A stretch of DNA of 6,940 nucleotides. Origin: Chromatiales bacterium. GTDB taxonomy: Bacteria; Pseudomonadota; Gammaproteobacteria; UBA6429; Thiohalophilaceae. Numbering within the stretch: the first letter of the stretch is position 1; every line of letters starts with the position of its first letter. The position numbers were made by a program, and so were the translations under genes. The notes beneath the pieces are model-generated. The model was not told the origin of the DNA. It was given only the letters and a program-made list of their open reading frames with translations, and ran no database searches. Below are positions 1 through 5,988 of the stretch, piece after piece. The stretch lies in NCBI GenBank assembly GCA_024641465.1, contig JAHEDB010000111.1, forward strand, positions 1 through 6,940. Direction: 5' to 3'.

Positions 1-42
1 GAAAGGTGAAATGGTGCGTGGGACGCACCCTACGCTATGATG

Positions 43-87
43 TCACTCCGCGTTTATTTTTCGGCCTCCACCAAAACGTCCAACCCG
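43..87 (-). pseudogene. Duplicated C-terminal tail of the PAP2 gene (fragment)
   Basis: Read on the minus strand, 87 down to 43 gives RVGRFGGGRKINAE and a TGA stop. The intact neighbouring gene ends LVGRLGVNRKINAE. The last six codons and the stop are identical at the DNA level; the codons before them differ at a few positions but keep the reading frame. There is no start codon, and the fragment is preceded directly by the left REP of the doublet, so it cannot be expressed alone. It is best read as a relic carried along in the tandem duplication. The alternative is that the tail sequence belongs to the repeat itself and was donated to the gene. Confidence 0.55.
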
Positions 88-88
88 T

Positions 89-142
89 GTAGGGTGCGCC
101 CTGCGCACCGAAAGGTGAAATGGTGCGTGGGACGCACCCTAC
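89..142. repeat. REP doublet (REPIN/BIME-like): two inverted GTAG-headed hairpins
   Basis: The left REP (89-109) is GTAG followed by GGTGCGC-CCT-GCGCACC, a perfect 7-bp stem with a 3-nt loop. The right REP (122-142) is the inverse: GGTGCGT-GGG-ACGCACC followed by CTAC, which reads GTAG plus hairpin on the minus strand. The two 21-bp arms also pair with each other at 18 of 21 positions across a 12-base spacer (110-121), so a large cruciform is possible. A GTAG or GGAG tetranucleotide in front of a short palindrome is the known hallmark of REPs mobilised by REP-associated tyrosine transposases (RAYTs). A second, incomplete doublet is at 1-33 (spacer plus right REP at 13-33). It lies just after the PAP2 stop and may also protect the transcript 3' end. 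There is no U-tract, so I do not call it a terminator. Confidence 0.8.
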
Positions 143-151
143 GCTATGATG

Positions 152-850
152 TCACTCCGCGTTTATTTTTCGGTTTACACCAAGGCGTCCGACCAGCCAG
201 GCAATACTTGAGGCAATCAACCAGGCCAGCAGCATGGTCACCACGGTGTGACTCAGGAAATGATCGCCGATCAGCATTTTATAAGCCCCGCTACTCCAGC
301 CAATACCCATCGCAGTCAGCAGTGCATAGCGCCGGTTGCGCGGCGTCTTGAATAGAAAAAACAATGACAGCAGTGCAAAGCCGCCACTGGCATGACCGGC
401 CGGGTAACAGCGCATCGGCTCGGCCTGATGGAACCCCGGCGGATAAGGCTCAAATAATTTGATGTGCGGATAGGTACCGCTATAGATCAACAGGTCTCTG
501 GGGCAGGGCATATTGGTCCGTGTCTTCAATTCACCCACCACGGCGGGCACCAGGATCGCCGTCAGCAACACAACCCACAGCCCCTTATGGTAACGCCTGA
601 CTCGCTCGGTTTTGCGAAAAAAGACCAGTGCCACAAACACCAACAGGGCAAACACCACCAGCAGCACCTTCAGTCCATCATACAGGATGAACTTCAGGAC
701 CGGTTCATTCCTGTCCAGCAGCCAGTGGTGTGTCGCCGGGTTATAAAAATAATTCTGGACGGTTGTATCGAGATGGCTGAATTCAAACAACATCAAACAC
801 AACACCAGGGCAATAACCGTGATGAGCAAATTATTTTTTATCATTGGCAT
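152..850 (-). CDS. PAP2-family membrane phosphatase
   Basis: A 232-residue integral membrane protein with about six hydrophobic helices (near residues 7-24, 59-78, 91-107, 156-168, 175-187, 203-222). The acid-phosphatase signature is present in altered form. Motif 1 is K109-x6-C116-P117 (consensus K-x6-R-P). Motif 2 is PAGH at 150-153 (consensus PSGH). Motif 3 is K191-x5-H197-x3-H201 (consensus SR-x5-H-x3-D). The two histidines expected for catalysis, H153 and H197, are kept. The family hydrolyses lipid phosphates or pyrophosphates such as phosphatidate, phosphatidylglycerophosphate, undecaprenyl pyrophosphate or lipid A phosphates; the substrate cannot be read from this sequence. From memory, a proteobacterial subgroup shares the Cys-Pro, PAGHASGG and HFLSH variants, so these are probably lineage features rather than decay. 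The ATG at 850 has no strong Shine-Dalgarno; a second ATG two codons in (842-844) is possible. Its last codons lie inside a tandem repeat. No neighbour points to a pathway. Confidence 0.9.
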   Translation of the reverse strand: MPMIKNNLLITVIALVLCLMLFEFSHLDTTVQNYFYNPATHHWLLDRNEPVLKFILYDGLKVLLVVFALLVFVALVFFRKTERVRRYHKGLWVVLLTAILVPAVVGELKTRTNMPCPRDLLIYSGTYPHIKLFEPYPPGFHQAEPMRCYPAGHASGGFALLSLFFLFKTPRNRRYALLTAMGIGWSSGAYKMLIGDHFLSHTVVTMLLAWLIASSIAWLVGRLGVNRKINAE

Positions 851-975
851 GATTTGTTCTTATCATTTGGTTTAGCCGGTATGGATAAGGATCTTCATAG
901 ACCCGAGTAGAAAATCCGATGCAATGGCTGAAATTTTCGCAGATGCTGCACAGGCCAGGCCGGTGGTAACCCGTC

Positions 976-994
976 GACAATGACTATCATTCGC
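976..994. promoter_or_regulatory. Candidate Fur box
   Basis: The 19 bases GACAATGACTATCATTCGC match the classical Fur consensus GATAATGATAATCATTATC at 14 positions. The core AATGA-CTA-TCATT (979-991) is a perfect 5-3-5 inverted repeat. It lies 126 bp upstream of the PAP2 start and 149 bp downstream of the small-gene stop. If functional, it would most naturally serve the PAP2 gene, though the distance is rather large. I could not assign a convincing -35/-10 pair around it. This is a pattern match only. Confidence 0.35.
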
Positions 995-1068
995 TGTTAG
1001 AGATCGACCAGACAGGCCGTCTTTGTCTATCCCTAACCGGGACCGGCCACGCAGTTAAAGGGAAAGGG

Positions 1069-1127
1069 GGGCAAGTCACAAAAGAGCGACTCCCCTGATA
1101 ATCAGTTCAGGGATTTATGGCTTGCCC
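1069..1127. repeat. Nested inverted repeat in the gap after the small lysine-rich gene
   Basis: The outer arms are GGGCAAGTCA (1069-1078) and TGGCTTGCCC (1118-1127), which pair at 9 of 10 positions. Inside sits a second stem, TCCCCTGA (1091-1098) with TCAGGGA (1107-1113), perfect apart from one bulged C, around an 8-nt loop. Together they would fold as one long interrupted hairpin on either strand. It begins 16 bases past the stop of the small gene. It could be a 3' structure or weak terminator of that transcript, but no T-run follows the outer stem on either strand. It resembles no riboswitch I recognise. The rest of 851-1142 shows only the Fur-like site. Confidence 0.55.
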
Positions 1128-1142
1128 GTAAGCACCCTGTTA

Positions 1143-1247
1143 TTAACTCCGGGACTCCTTCTTGGCCTTTTTCGCGGCCTTTTTTTCCTTCGGTGTCATG
1201 GCCGGTTTTTTCTTGTCTTCTTTGTTACTTTTTTGCTCTTTACTCAT
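1143..1247 (-). CDS. Small lysine-rich basic protein (34 aa)
   Basis: The ATG at 1245-1247 opens a 34-codon frame ending in TAA at 1143-1145. It has an AGGAG Shine-Dalgarno eight bases upstream, the best ribosome site in the window. The protein starts MSKEQKSNKEDKKKP, continues AMTPKEKKAAKKAKKE and ends SRS. It has 13 Lys, one Arg, four Glu and one Asp, with almost no hydrophobic residues, no signal peptide and no Cys. It is likely a disordered or single-helix cytoplasmic protein able to bind nucleic acid or ribosomes, but that is inference from composition. From memory, short proteins of this pattern (a K/E-rich start and a TPKEKKAAK-like block) recur as hypothetical genes in Gammaproteobacteria. 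It is 125 bp downstream of the pump gene and has no evident functional link to it. Confidence 0.8.
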   Translation of the reverse strand: MSKEQKSNKEDKKKPAMTPKEKKAAKKAKKESRS

Positions 1248-1255
1248 ACGCTTAT

Positions 1256-1260
1256 CTCCT
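1256..1260 (-). promoter_or_regulatory. Ribosome binding site of the small lysine-rich gene
   Basis: On the minus strand AGGAG is followed by eight bases and then the ATG. It is a near-consensus Shine-Dalgarno at standard spacing. It is the main reason for accepting this very short frame as a real gene. Confidence 0.85.
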
Positions 1261-1372
1261 GGATATGAAGGGTGAATAGTCTCCATAAATTAATATCGGT
1301 ATTCATCTTGTCGGGCAGTCACCCAACAGGAAAATGATAGGCCAAAACCCGACCGATTGCGACTATGCGCGT

Positions 1373-4300
1373 TTAGGCGTCTGGCGAAACCTGATGTGAA
1401 AACGTCGGCGGCAACCGTTCAAAACGTGACAATAATTCGTACACCGCCGGCACCACCAATAAGGTTAATAAGGTCGATACCACGACACCGCCAATAACCG
1501 CCATCGCCATGGGCGCGCGCAGTTCGGCGCCGGGACCGAGCGCCAGGGCCAGGGGTAAAGCGGCGGCGATGGTGGCAAACGAGGTCATCAGGATCGGCCG
1601 CAGCCGCACCGGACAGGCCTCCAGCAGGGCATCACGCACCGACACCCCGCCCCGCGCCCGCACCTGATTGGTGAAGTCCACCAGCAGGATCGAATTCTTT
1701 TTGACGATCCCCATCAGCAGGATCAGGCCAATGAAGCTGAAGATATTCAGCGAGTGGCCGAACAGCCACAGGGTCAGGATCGCCCCAGAGATACTGAAGG
1801 GCAGGGCCATCAGCACTGTGACCGGGTGGATAAAACTGTTGAACTGTGAGGCCAATACCATGTAGGACACCACGACGCCGAGCAACAGCACGAACCACAG
1901 ACTGGCGAACGATTCCTGAAAGGCCTGCGAACCGCCGGTAAACACCGCGTGATAATCCGACGGCAGGACCTGCTGCGCGATGGCGCGGGCGGCGCTCAGC
2001 GCCTCCTGCTGGGACTTACCGGTGGCGATATTGGCGAAGATCTTGATCGATCGCTCGCGTGCGTTGCGATTGATCTGCGCCAGACCGACGTCTTCCTTGA
2101 TCTGCACCACGTCCGCCAGACTCACCAGTTCGCCGCGATTGTTCCGCACATACAGTTGCTTGAGTTGCTCGGCCTGTTTCATCTCACTGTCAGTCATGCG
2201 CACACGCACATCATAACGATGCCCAGCGGAGGAATATTGCGCCGCCACCACGCCGCCGACCATGGCGTTCACGGTCTGCGAGATAGACTGGATACTCACG
2301 CCCCGTTCGGCCGCCTTGATGCGGTCCGGGATCACGCGGATCTCGGGCTTGCCCAGCAGATAATCGTCATCGGTATCCGTGACCAGATCGGTGGCGTCAA
2401 GTTTATCTTCAATGGCCTTGGCGTAGTCGACCAGCTTGCCCCAGTCACGCCCCTGAATACTAAACTCCACCGGGAAACCGCGTGAGGCGGTAAAGCCGCG
2501 TTGCGACAGGTCCTGAAGCGAGGCCTTCAACTTCAAGGCCTTCAGCTCCTTGCGGACGATACCCATCAGCTCCTGCTGACTGAGCTCATGCCCCACCTTG
2601 GGATTGATACCACGCTCGCCCTTGGGCTTCATGCTGATGAACATATTGAACAAATTGGACTGACCACCGGTGCCAAAACCGCCGACGGCGACATACACTC
2701 GCCGTACCTCCGGGTGCGCCAACAGCACCTTTTCGGCCTCCTTGCACCGGCCATCAGTGTACTCCAATGAAGCATCGATGGAGGTCTGGGCGCGGACGAT
2801 GAAGGTGCTTTGATCCTGCACCGGCATGAATTCCTTATTGACCAGCCGCATGGTGCCAATCGAGACGACAAAGAACAGCAGCGAACCGCCCAGCATCAGC
2901 CACGGGCGCCGCAGGGTGAAACCCAGGGTGCGGCGATAGACCACGGCCAGCCAGGTAAAGACACGGTTGGCGACACGGCCGACCCGGGTATTGTGACTGC
3001 CCTTTTCGACAAACTGCGAGGCGCGCATTGAGGTCAGGGTCAGGGCCTCCAACAGGGAGATCAAGACCGCGGCGGTCATGGTGACGCCGAACTGAAAGAA
3101 GAACTTGCCGATCACCCCGGTCATAAAGGCGACCGGCAGGAAGATGGCGACCACGGCGAGGGTGGCGGCCAGCGCCGCGAAGGTAACCTGGCGGGTGCCA
3201 TTGAGTGCGGCCTCAATGCGGTCCTCCCCCATCTCCTGATGGCGGACGATATTCTCCAGCACCATGATGGCGTCATCCACCACGATACCGATGGCCAGGC
3301 TCAGGCCGAGCAGGGTAAAGGTGTTGAGGGTAAAACCAAAAAAGTACAGCACGATGAAGGTGCCGATGATCGAAGTCGGGATGGCCAGCAGGATATTCAG
3401 GGTCGCGGTCCAGCTACCCAGAAACAGCCAGCACACCAGCGAGGTCACCATGGCGGACATCAGCAGGGCGAACTTGAACTCGTTGACCGAATCCTCGATA
3501 AACTGGGTGGTGTCGAAGTTGACGTCGATACCCATCCCCGCCGGCAGCTGTTTGGCAACCTGCGCCATGCGCGCCTTGACCGCATGCGCCACCTCGACGG
3601 TATTGGAGCCGCGCTGTTTGCGGATACCGATCCCCACGGCGCGCACGGTGTTGGCGCGCGAGATGCGCCGGACATCGTTGAGGCCGTCTTCAATGCCGGC
3701 CACCTGTCTGAGCCGGATGCGCGAATAGACAGGTTGCCCGCCGCGTTGACTCAGGACGATGTCACCGAACTCGTCTGGCGTGGCGGCCTCGCCCATGATC
3801 CGCACGTCATATTCCTTGCGCGGCGTGGTGATCTGGCCGGCCGGCAGTTCCGAGTGTTCGGCCTTGATACCGTTGAGCACATCGGTCACCGCCAGGTTGT
3901 ACTGATTCAACTTTTTACCATCGACCCACACCCGCAGGTTCGGATCGACATAACCGCCAAACAGGATCTCGCCCACTCCGGGCAGGGAGGAAAAACGATC
4001 CTTGAGGGAATCTTTTACATAGCGCATCAATTGCGGCAAGGAATGGCGATCACTGGTCACCGCCATCCACAGGATCGGCTGGTCCTCGGGATTGGTCTTG
4101 CTGATCACCGGCGACTCGAGGTCGGCCGGCAGATTGCGCTGCGCCCCGGCGACCTTGGTTTGCACCTCCTGCAGGGCATCGGCGATGTTGCGCGTCAGGC
4201 TAAACTCCACCGTCACGGTGGCCGCGCCATAGCGCGTGGTCGAGGTCACGTTCGTCACACCCTCGACGGTCATCACCGCATCTTCGATGATATCCACCAC

Positions 4301-4486
4301 CGTGGCCTCGACGACTTCCGGCGCTGCGCCGGGGTAATTGAGGTTGATAGTCACCACCGGGAAGTCGACATCGGGGAGTTGGCTGACCCCCATGCGCGAG
4401 GCCGATAACAGACCGAATACGATCAAGCCGGACATCAGCATCCAGGCGAACACCGGTCGACGAATGGAAATGTCTGACAGACTCAT
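1373..4486 (-). CDS. RND-family multidrug efflux permease (HAE1/AcrB type)
   Basis: A 1037-residue inner-membrane proton/substrate antiporter, close to the usual HAE1 length (AcrB is 1049). The order is classical: N-terminal TM1 (about 10-30), a porter/docking loop (about 35-335), TM2-TM6 (about 336-485), a loop helix and TM7 (about 530-548), a second periplasmic loop (about 550-860), then TM8-TM12 (about 862-1020). The proton-relay residues are all present: D404 and D405 in TM4 (GIVVDDAIMVLEN), K930-N931 in TM10, and R961 and T968 in the RLRPILMT segment. It should therefore be an active proton-driven pump. Substrates cannot be deduced; the HAE1 group exports hydrophobic and amphiphilic compounds. 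The start codon overlaps the stop of the upstream channel gene (ATGA) and has no good Shine-Dalgarno of its own, so it is probably translated by coupling. No adaptor (MFP) gene adjoins it. I see no convincing terminator just after its stop. Confidence 0.97.
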   Translation of the reverse strand: MSLSDISIRRPVFAWMLMSGLIVFGLLSASRMGVSQLPDVDFPVVTINLNYPGAAPEVVEATVVDIIEDAVMTVEGVTNVTSTTRYGAATVTVEFSLTRNIADALQEVQTKVAGAQRNLPADLESPVISKTNPEDQPILWMAVTSDRHSLPQLMRYVKDSLKDRFSSLPGVGEILFGGYVDPNLRVWVDGKKLNQYNLAVTDVLNGIKAEHSELPAGQITTPRKEYDVRIMGEAATPDEFGDIVLSQRGGQPVYSRIRLRQVAGIEDGLNDVRRISRANTVRAVGIGIRKQRGSNTVEVAHAVKARMAQVAKQLPAGMGIDVNFDTTQFIEDSVNEFKFALLMSAMVTSLVCWLFLGSWTATLNILLAIPTSIIGTFIVLYFFGFTLNTFTLLGLSLAIGIVVDDAIMVLENIVRHQEMGEDRIEAALNGTRQVTFAALAATLAVVAIFLPVAFMTGVIGKFFFQFGVTMTAAVLISLLEALTLTSMRASQFVEKGSHNTRVGRVANRVFTWLAVVYRRTLGFTLRRPWLMLGGSLLFFVVSIGTMRLVNKEFMPVQDQSTFIVRAQTSIDASLEYTDGRCKEAEKVLLAHPEVRRVYVAVGGFGTGGQSNLFNMFISMKPKGERGINPKVGHELSQQELMGIVRKELKALKLKASLQDLSQRGFTASRGFPVEFSIQGRDWGKLVDYAKAIEDKLDATDLVTDTDDDYLLGKPEIRVIPDRIKAAERGVSIQSISQTVNAMVGGVVAAQYSSAGHRYDVRVRMTDSEMKQAEQLKQLYVRNNRGELVSLADVVQIKEDVGLAQINRNARERSIKIFANIATGKSQQEALSAARAIAQQVLPSDYHAVFTGGSQAFQESFASLWFVLLLGVVVSYMVLASQFNSFIHPVTVLMALPFSISGAILTLWLFGHSLNIFSFIGLILLMGIVKKNSILLVDFTNQVRARGGVSVRDALLEACPVRLRPILMTSFATIAAALPLALALGPGAELRAPMAMAVIGGVVVSTLLTLLVVPAVYELLSRFERLPPTFSHQVSPDA
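4483..4486 (-). other. ATGA stop/start overlap coupling the channel and pump genes
   Basis: On the minus strand the four bases ATGA contain the ATG of the RND gene (4484-4486) and the TGA of the TolC-family gene (4483-4485). Such overlaps usually mean one transcript and reinitiation by the same ribosome. Here they support a fixed channel-to-pump ratio. Confidence 0.9.
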
Positions 4487-5790
4487 GGCTTTGATTTCAT
4501 CACAGGCAGTTGGGCGGTCGAGGCCAGCAGTTGCAGGTAGGCGCTCCTGGCATTGATGCTGGCGCGGGCCAGGGCACGCTGATTTTGCTGATACGCGGTG
4601 AGCGCCTGGATCACTTCCAGATTACTCACCAGACCGAGGCCGTACTCACGGCGTTGCGCCTGATAACTCTTGCGCGCCGCCTCGGTGGCATTCTGTAGCG
4701 CCTGCTCCTGGCTCACTGCAAGACTGACACTCTGATAGGCGGCGCGAACCTCCTGTTCGGCGCGGCGCAATATCTGGCTCTGGGTCAGCTCCGCCTGGTT
4801 GCGCTGCGAACCGGCCTCGCGCACCTTCGACTGCACGCTGCCCCCGGCATAGAGCGGCACCGTCACCGCCAGTTGCACATCCCACTGTGAATCATTCAGG
4901 TAACCGGGGCGTTCCAGATAATAATTGGCATTCAGATCCAGGCTCGGCAGGTGCCCGCCACGGGCGACGGTCATGCCCTCGGCGGCGGCGAGCAGGCGTT
5001 GCGATGAGGCATGCACATCGGGGCGGTTACGAATCCCATCAAGATACGTGGCTAAGGGCGCGAGTTTGGCAGGTGGCGCGGCAGCATCGATCAATGGCGT
5101 TGCTGCATCGAGGCCGCTTAAAAAGACCAGCGCCTCGCGCGCCACATAGAGCTGACCGCGCAATTGTTCGACCGTCGCCAGCAGGGTGCTGATGGTGCTT
5201 TGCAGATTCAGCAACTCACTCTCCCGCGACCGGCCGATACGAACCCGCGCGCGGATATCCGCTTCCCGCTCCCGGTTGAGGCGGATCTCCTCGTTGTAAT
5301 TAGCGATGTCGCCTTCCAGCGCCAGGATGGTATAAAAATTTTGCAGCACATCCTTATAGAGCAGGAGCTCGGCATTGCGATAATCCTGCTCCTGGGCGGT
5401 GAGCAGATTGCGACTCTGGCGCAGGGCGGCGTATTCACGCATACCGCGAAACAGCGGCTGGTTGAGGGCAATGCGCGACAGGTTTTGTTGATTGAGGGTC
5501 GTGGGGGTCTGCGGGCTGCCCGAAGGCAAGGGGTCCTGACGGGTATAGGTGGCGACGCCATTGATGGTCGGCAGGAAGGCGGAACCGGCCTGCTCATAGC
5601 GTTCCTCGGCCTGGTGCACCTGCTCCATCTGGATGGCGGTGGATTCGCTGCGTTGCAGGGCTGCGGCATAGTAACCCTCAAGGGTCATGGCCTCGGCTGC
5701 CAGGACATCGGGGGGCGTCGCGATATTGAGGAATACGGCCAGCAGTGTGGCTATCCCCGGCAATACCCTGTCATACCCCATACTACGCAC
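4483..5790 (-). CDS. TolC-family outer-membrane efflux channel protein
   Basis: A 435-residue outer-membrane factor that would form a trimeric barrel and alpha-helical tunnel, giving the RND pump an exit. A signal peptide is visible: hydrophobic residues from about 9 to 24, with likely cleavage after LAA (30-32) or AEA (32-34). No lipobox Cys is present, so it resembles TolC rather than lipid-anchored OprM. Two OEP repeats follow (about 36-225 and 245-430). Each has the barrel-entry pattern, LNQPLFRG at 109-116 and VPLYAGG at 311-317, flanked by long Ala/Gln/Glu/Arg-rich coiled-coil helices. The longest frame starts at GTG (5788-5790). An ATG three codons in (5779-5781) is equally possible, and neither has a strong Shine-Dalgarno. 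The gene overlaps the RND permease by four bases. A perfect inverted repeat lies eight bases upstream of the GTG. Confidence 0.95.
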   Translation of the reverse strand: MRSMGYDRVLPGIATLLAVFLNIATPPDVLAAEAMTLEGYYAAALQRSESTAIQMEQVHQAEERYEQAGSAFLPTINGVATYTRQDPLPSGSPQTPTTLNQQNLSRIALNQPLFRGMREYAALRQSRNLLTAQEQDYRNAELLLYKDVLQNFYTILALEGDIANYNEEIRLNREREADIRARVRIGRSRESELLNLQSTISTLLATVEQLRGQLYVAREALVFLSGLDAATPLIDAAAPPAKLAPLATYLDGIRNRPDVHASSQRLLAAAEGMTVARGGHLPSLDLNANYYLERPGYLNDSQWDVQLAVTVPLYAGGSVQSKVREAGSQRNQAELTQSQILRRAEQEVRAAYQSVSLAVSQEQALQNATEAARKSYQAQRREYGLGLVSNLEVIQALTAYQQNQRALARASINARSAYLQLLASTAQLPVMKSKP

Positions 5791-5797
5791 CCGTCTT

Positions 5798-5816
5798 CGC
5801 CATCAGTGAGATGGCG
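5798..5816. promoter_or_regulatory. Perfect inverted repeat in the leader of the channel-pump operon
   Basis: The arms CGCCATC and GATGGCG (7 bp, perfect) flank the 5-base loop AGTGA. The repeat ends eight bases before the possible GTG start and 17 before the ATG of the TolC-family gene. It could be a repressor operator, or an RNA hairpin that masks the weak ribosome site. The sequence cannot decide between these. The rest of the gap 5821-5988 holds an AT-rich block (5923-5940) with a TATACT -10-like hexamer on the minus strand but no matching -35. Confidence 0.5.
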
Positions 5817-5988
5817 CAACTATATCGCCGCCGAGGAAGTATGTCGACGTGCCGGGAAAATTAAAACCAAGGAATAATTTCAGGCTTAACGGAACTCTTG
5901 CCGATGTCAGGTCTGTACCGCTAAATATAAGTATATAAGCAAATCCCTTGCCCGGACTGGCCAGCCCCGAGCGGACCGAACAACGGAT

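Larger units (their letters stand above)
1..194. repeat. Tandem duplication, 109-bp period, spanning the PAP2 gene tail and a REP doublet
   Basis: Bases 1-64 are identical to bases 110-173. The similarity continues more weakly through 65-85 against 174-194 (15 of 21 match by eye) and then stops. The period is 109 bp. Each unit holds, in minus-strand order, a PAP2 C-terminal coding tail, a TGA stop, and a REP doublet. The copy at 110-194 contains the real end of the PAP2 gene. The copy at 1-85 is truncated by the window edge, so further units may lie to the left. The abrupt change from 100% to about 71% identity at 64/173 suggests either recent conversion of part of the unit or copies of different ages. 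Confidence 0.93.

Noticed and set aside
1..194. CRISPR-like array
   Set aside because: Only two copies are visible. The repeat is far too long, includes coding sequence and REP hairpins, and has no unique spacers of regular length.
37..351. A 104-codon open frame on the plus strand containing a repeated peptide
   Set aside because: The repeated peptide only reflects the 109-bp DNA repeat. The frame crosses the REP hairpins and the antisense of the PAP2 end, with no sign of a real protein.
464..910. A 148-codon open frame on the plus strand
   Set aside because: It is antisense to the PAP2 gene. The Gln/His-rich translation is typical of the complement of hydrophobic codons.
1270..1324. Inverted repeat GGGTGA / TCACCC upstream of the small gene
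   Set aside because: Only six base pairs with a loop of over 40 bases; expected by chance.
1321..1372. Possible terminator after the RND gene
   Set aside because: On the minus strand there is a GGGTTTT stretch, but I could not build a stable GC-rich stem directly before it.
3239..4408. A 389-codon open frame on the plus strand
   Set aside because: It lies wholly antisense to the RND permease gene, whose motifs are intact along that stretch. Its translation is rich in His, Asp, Gly and Arg with no recognisable domain, as expected from the complement of GC-rich coding DNA.
5164..5877. A 237-codon open frame on the plus strand
   Set aside because: It is antisense to the TolC-family gene, shows no domain or ribosome site, and runs into the operon leader. 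It is a codon-bias shadow.
5940..5988. Possible terminator between the response regulator and channel genes
   Set aside because: GC-rich repeats such as GTCCG and CTGGCCAG are present, but they are direct repeats or a self-palindrome without a loop, and no T-run follows them.
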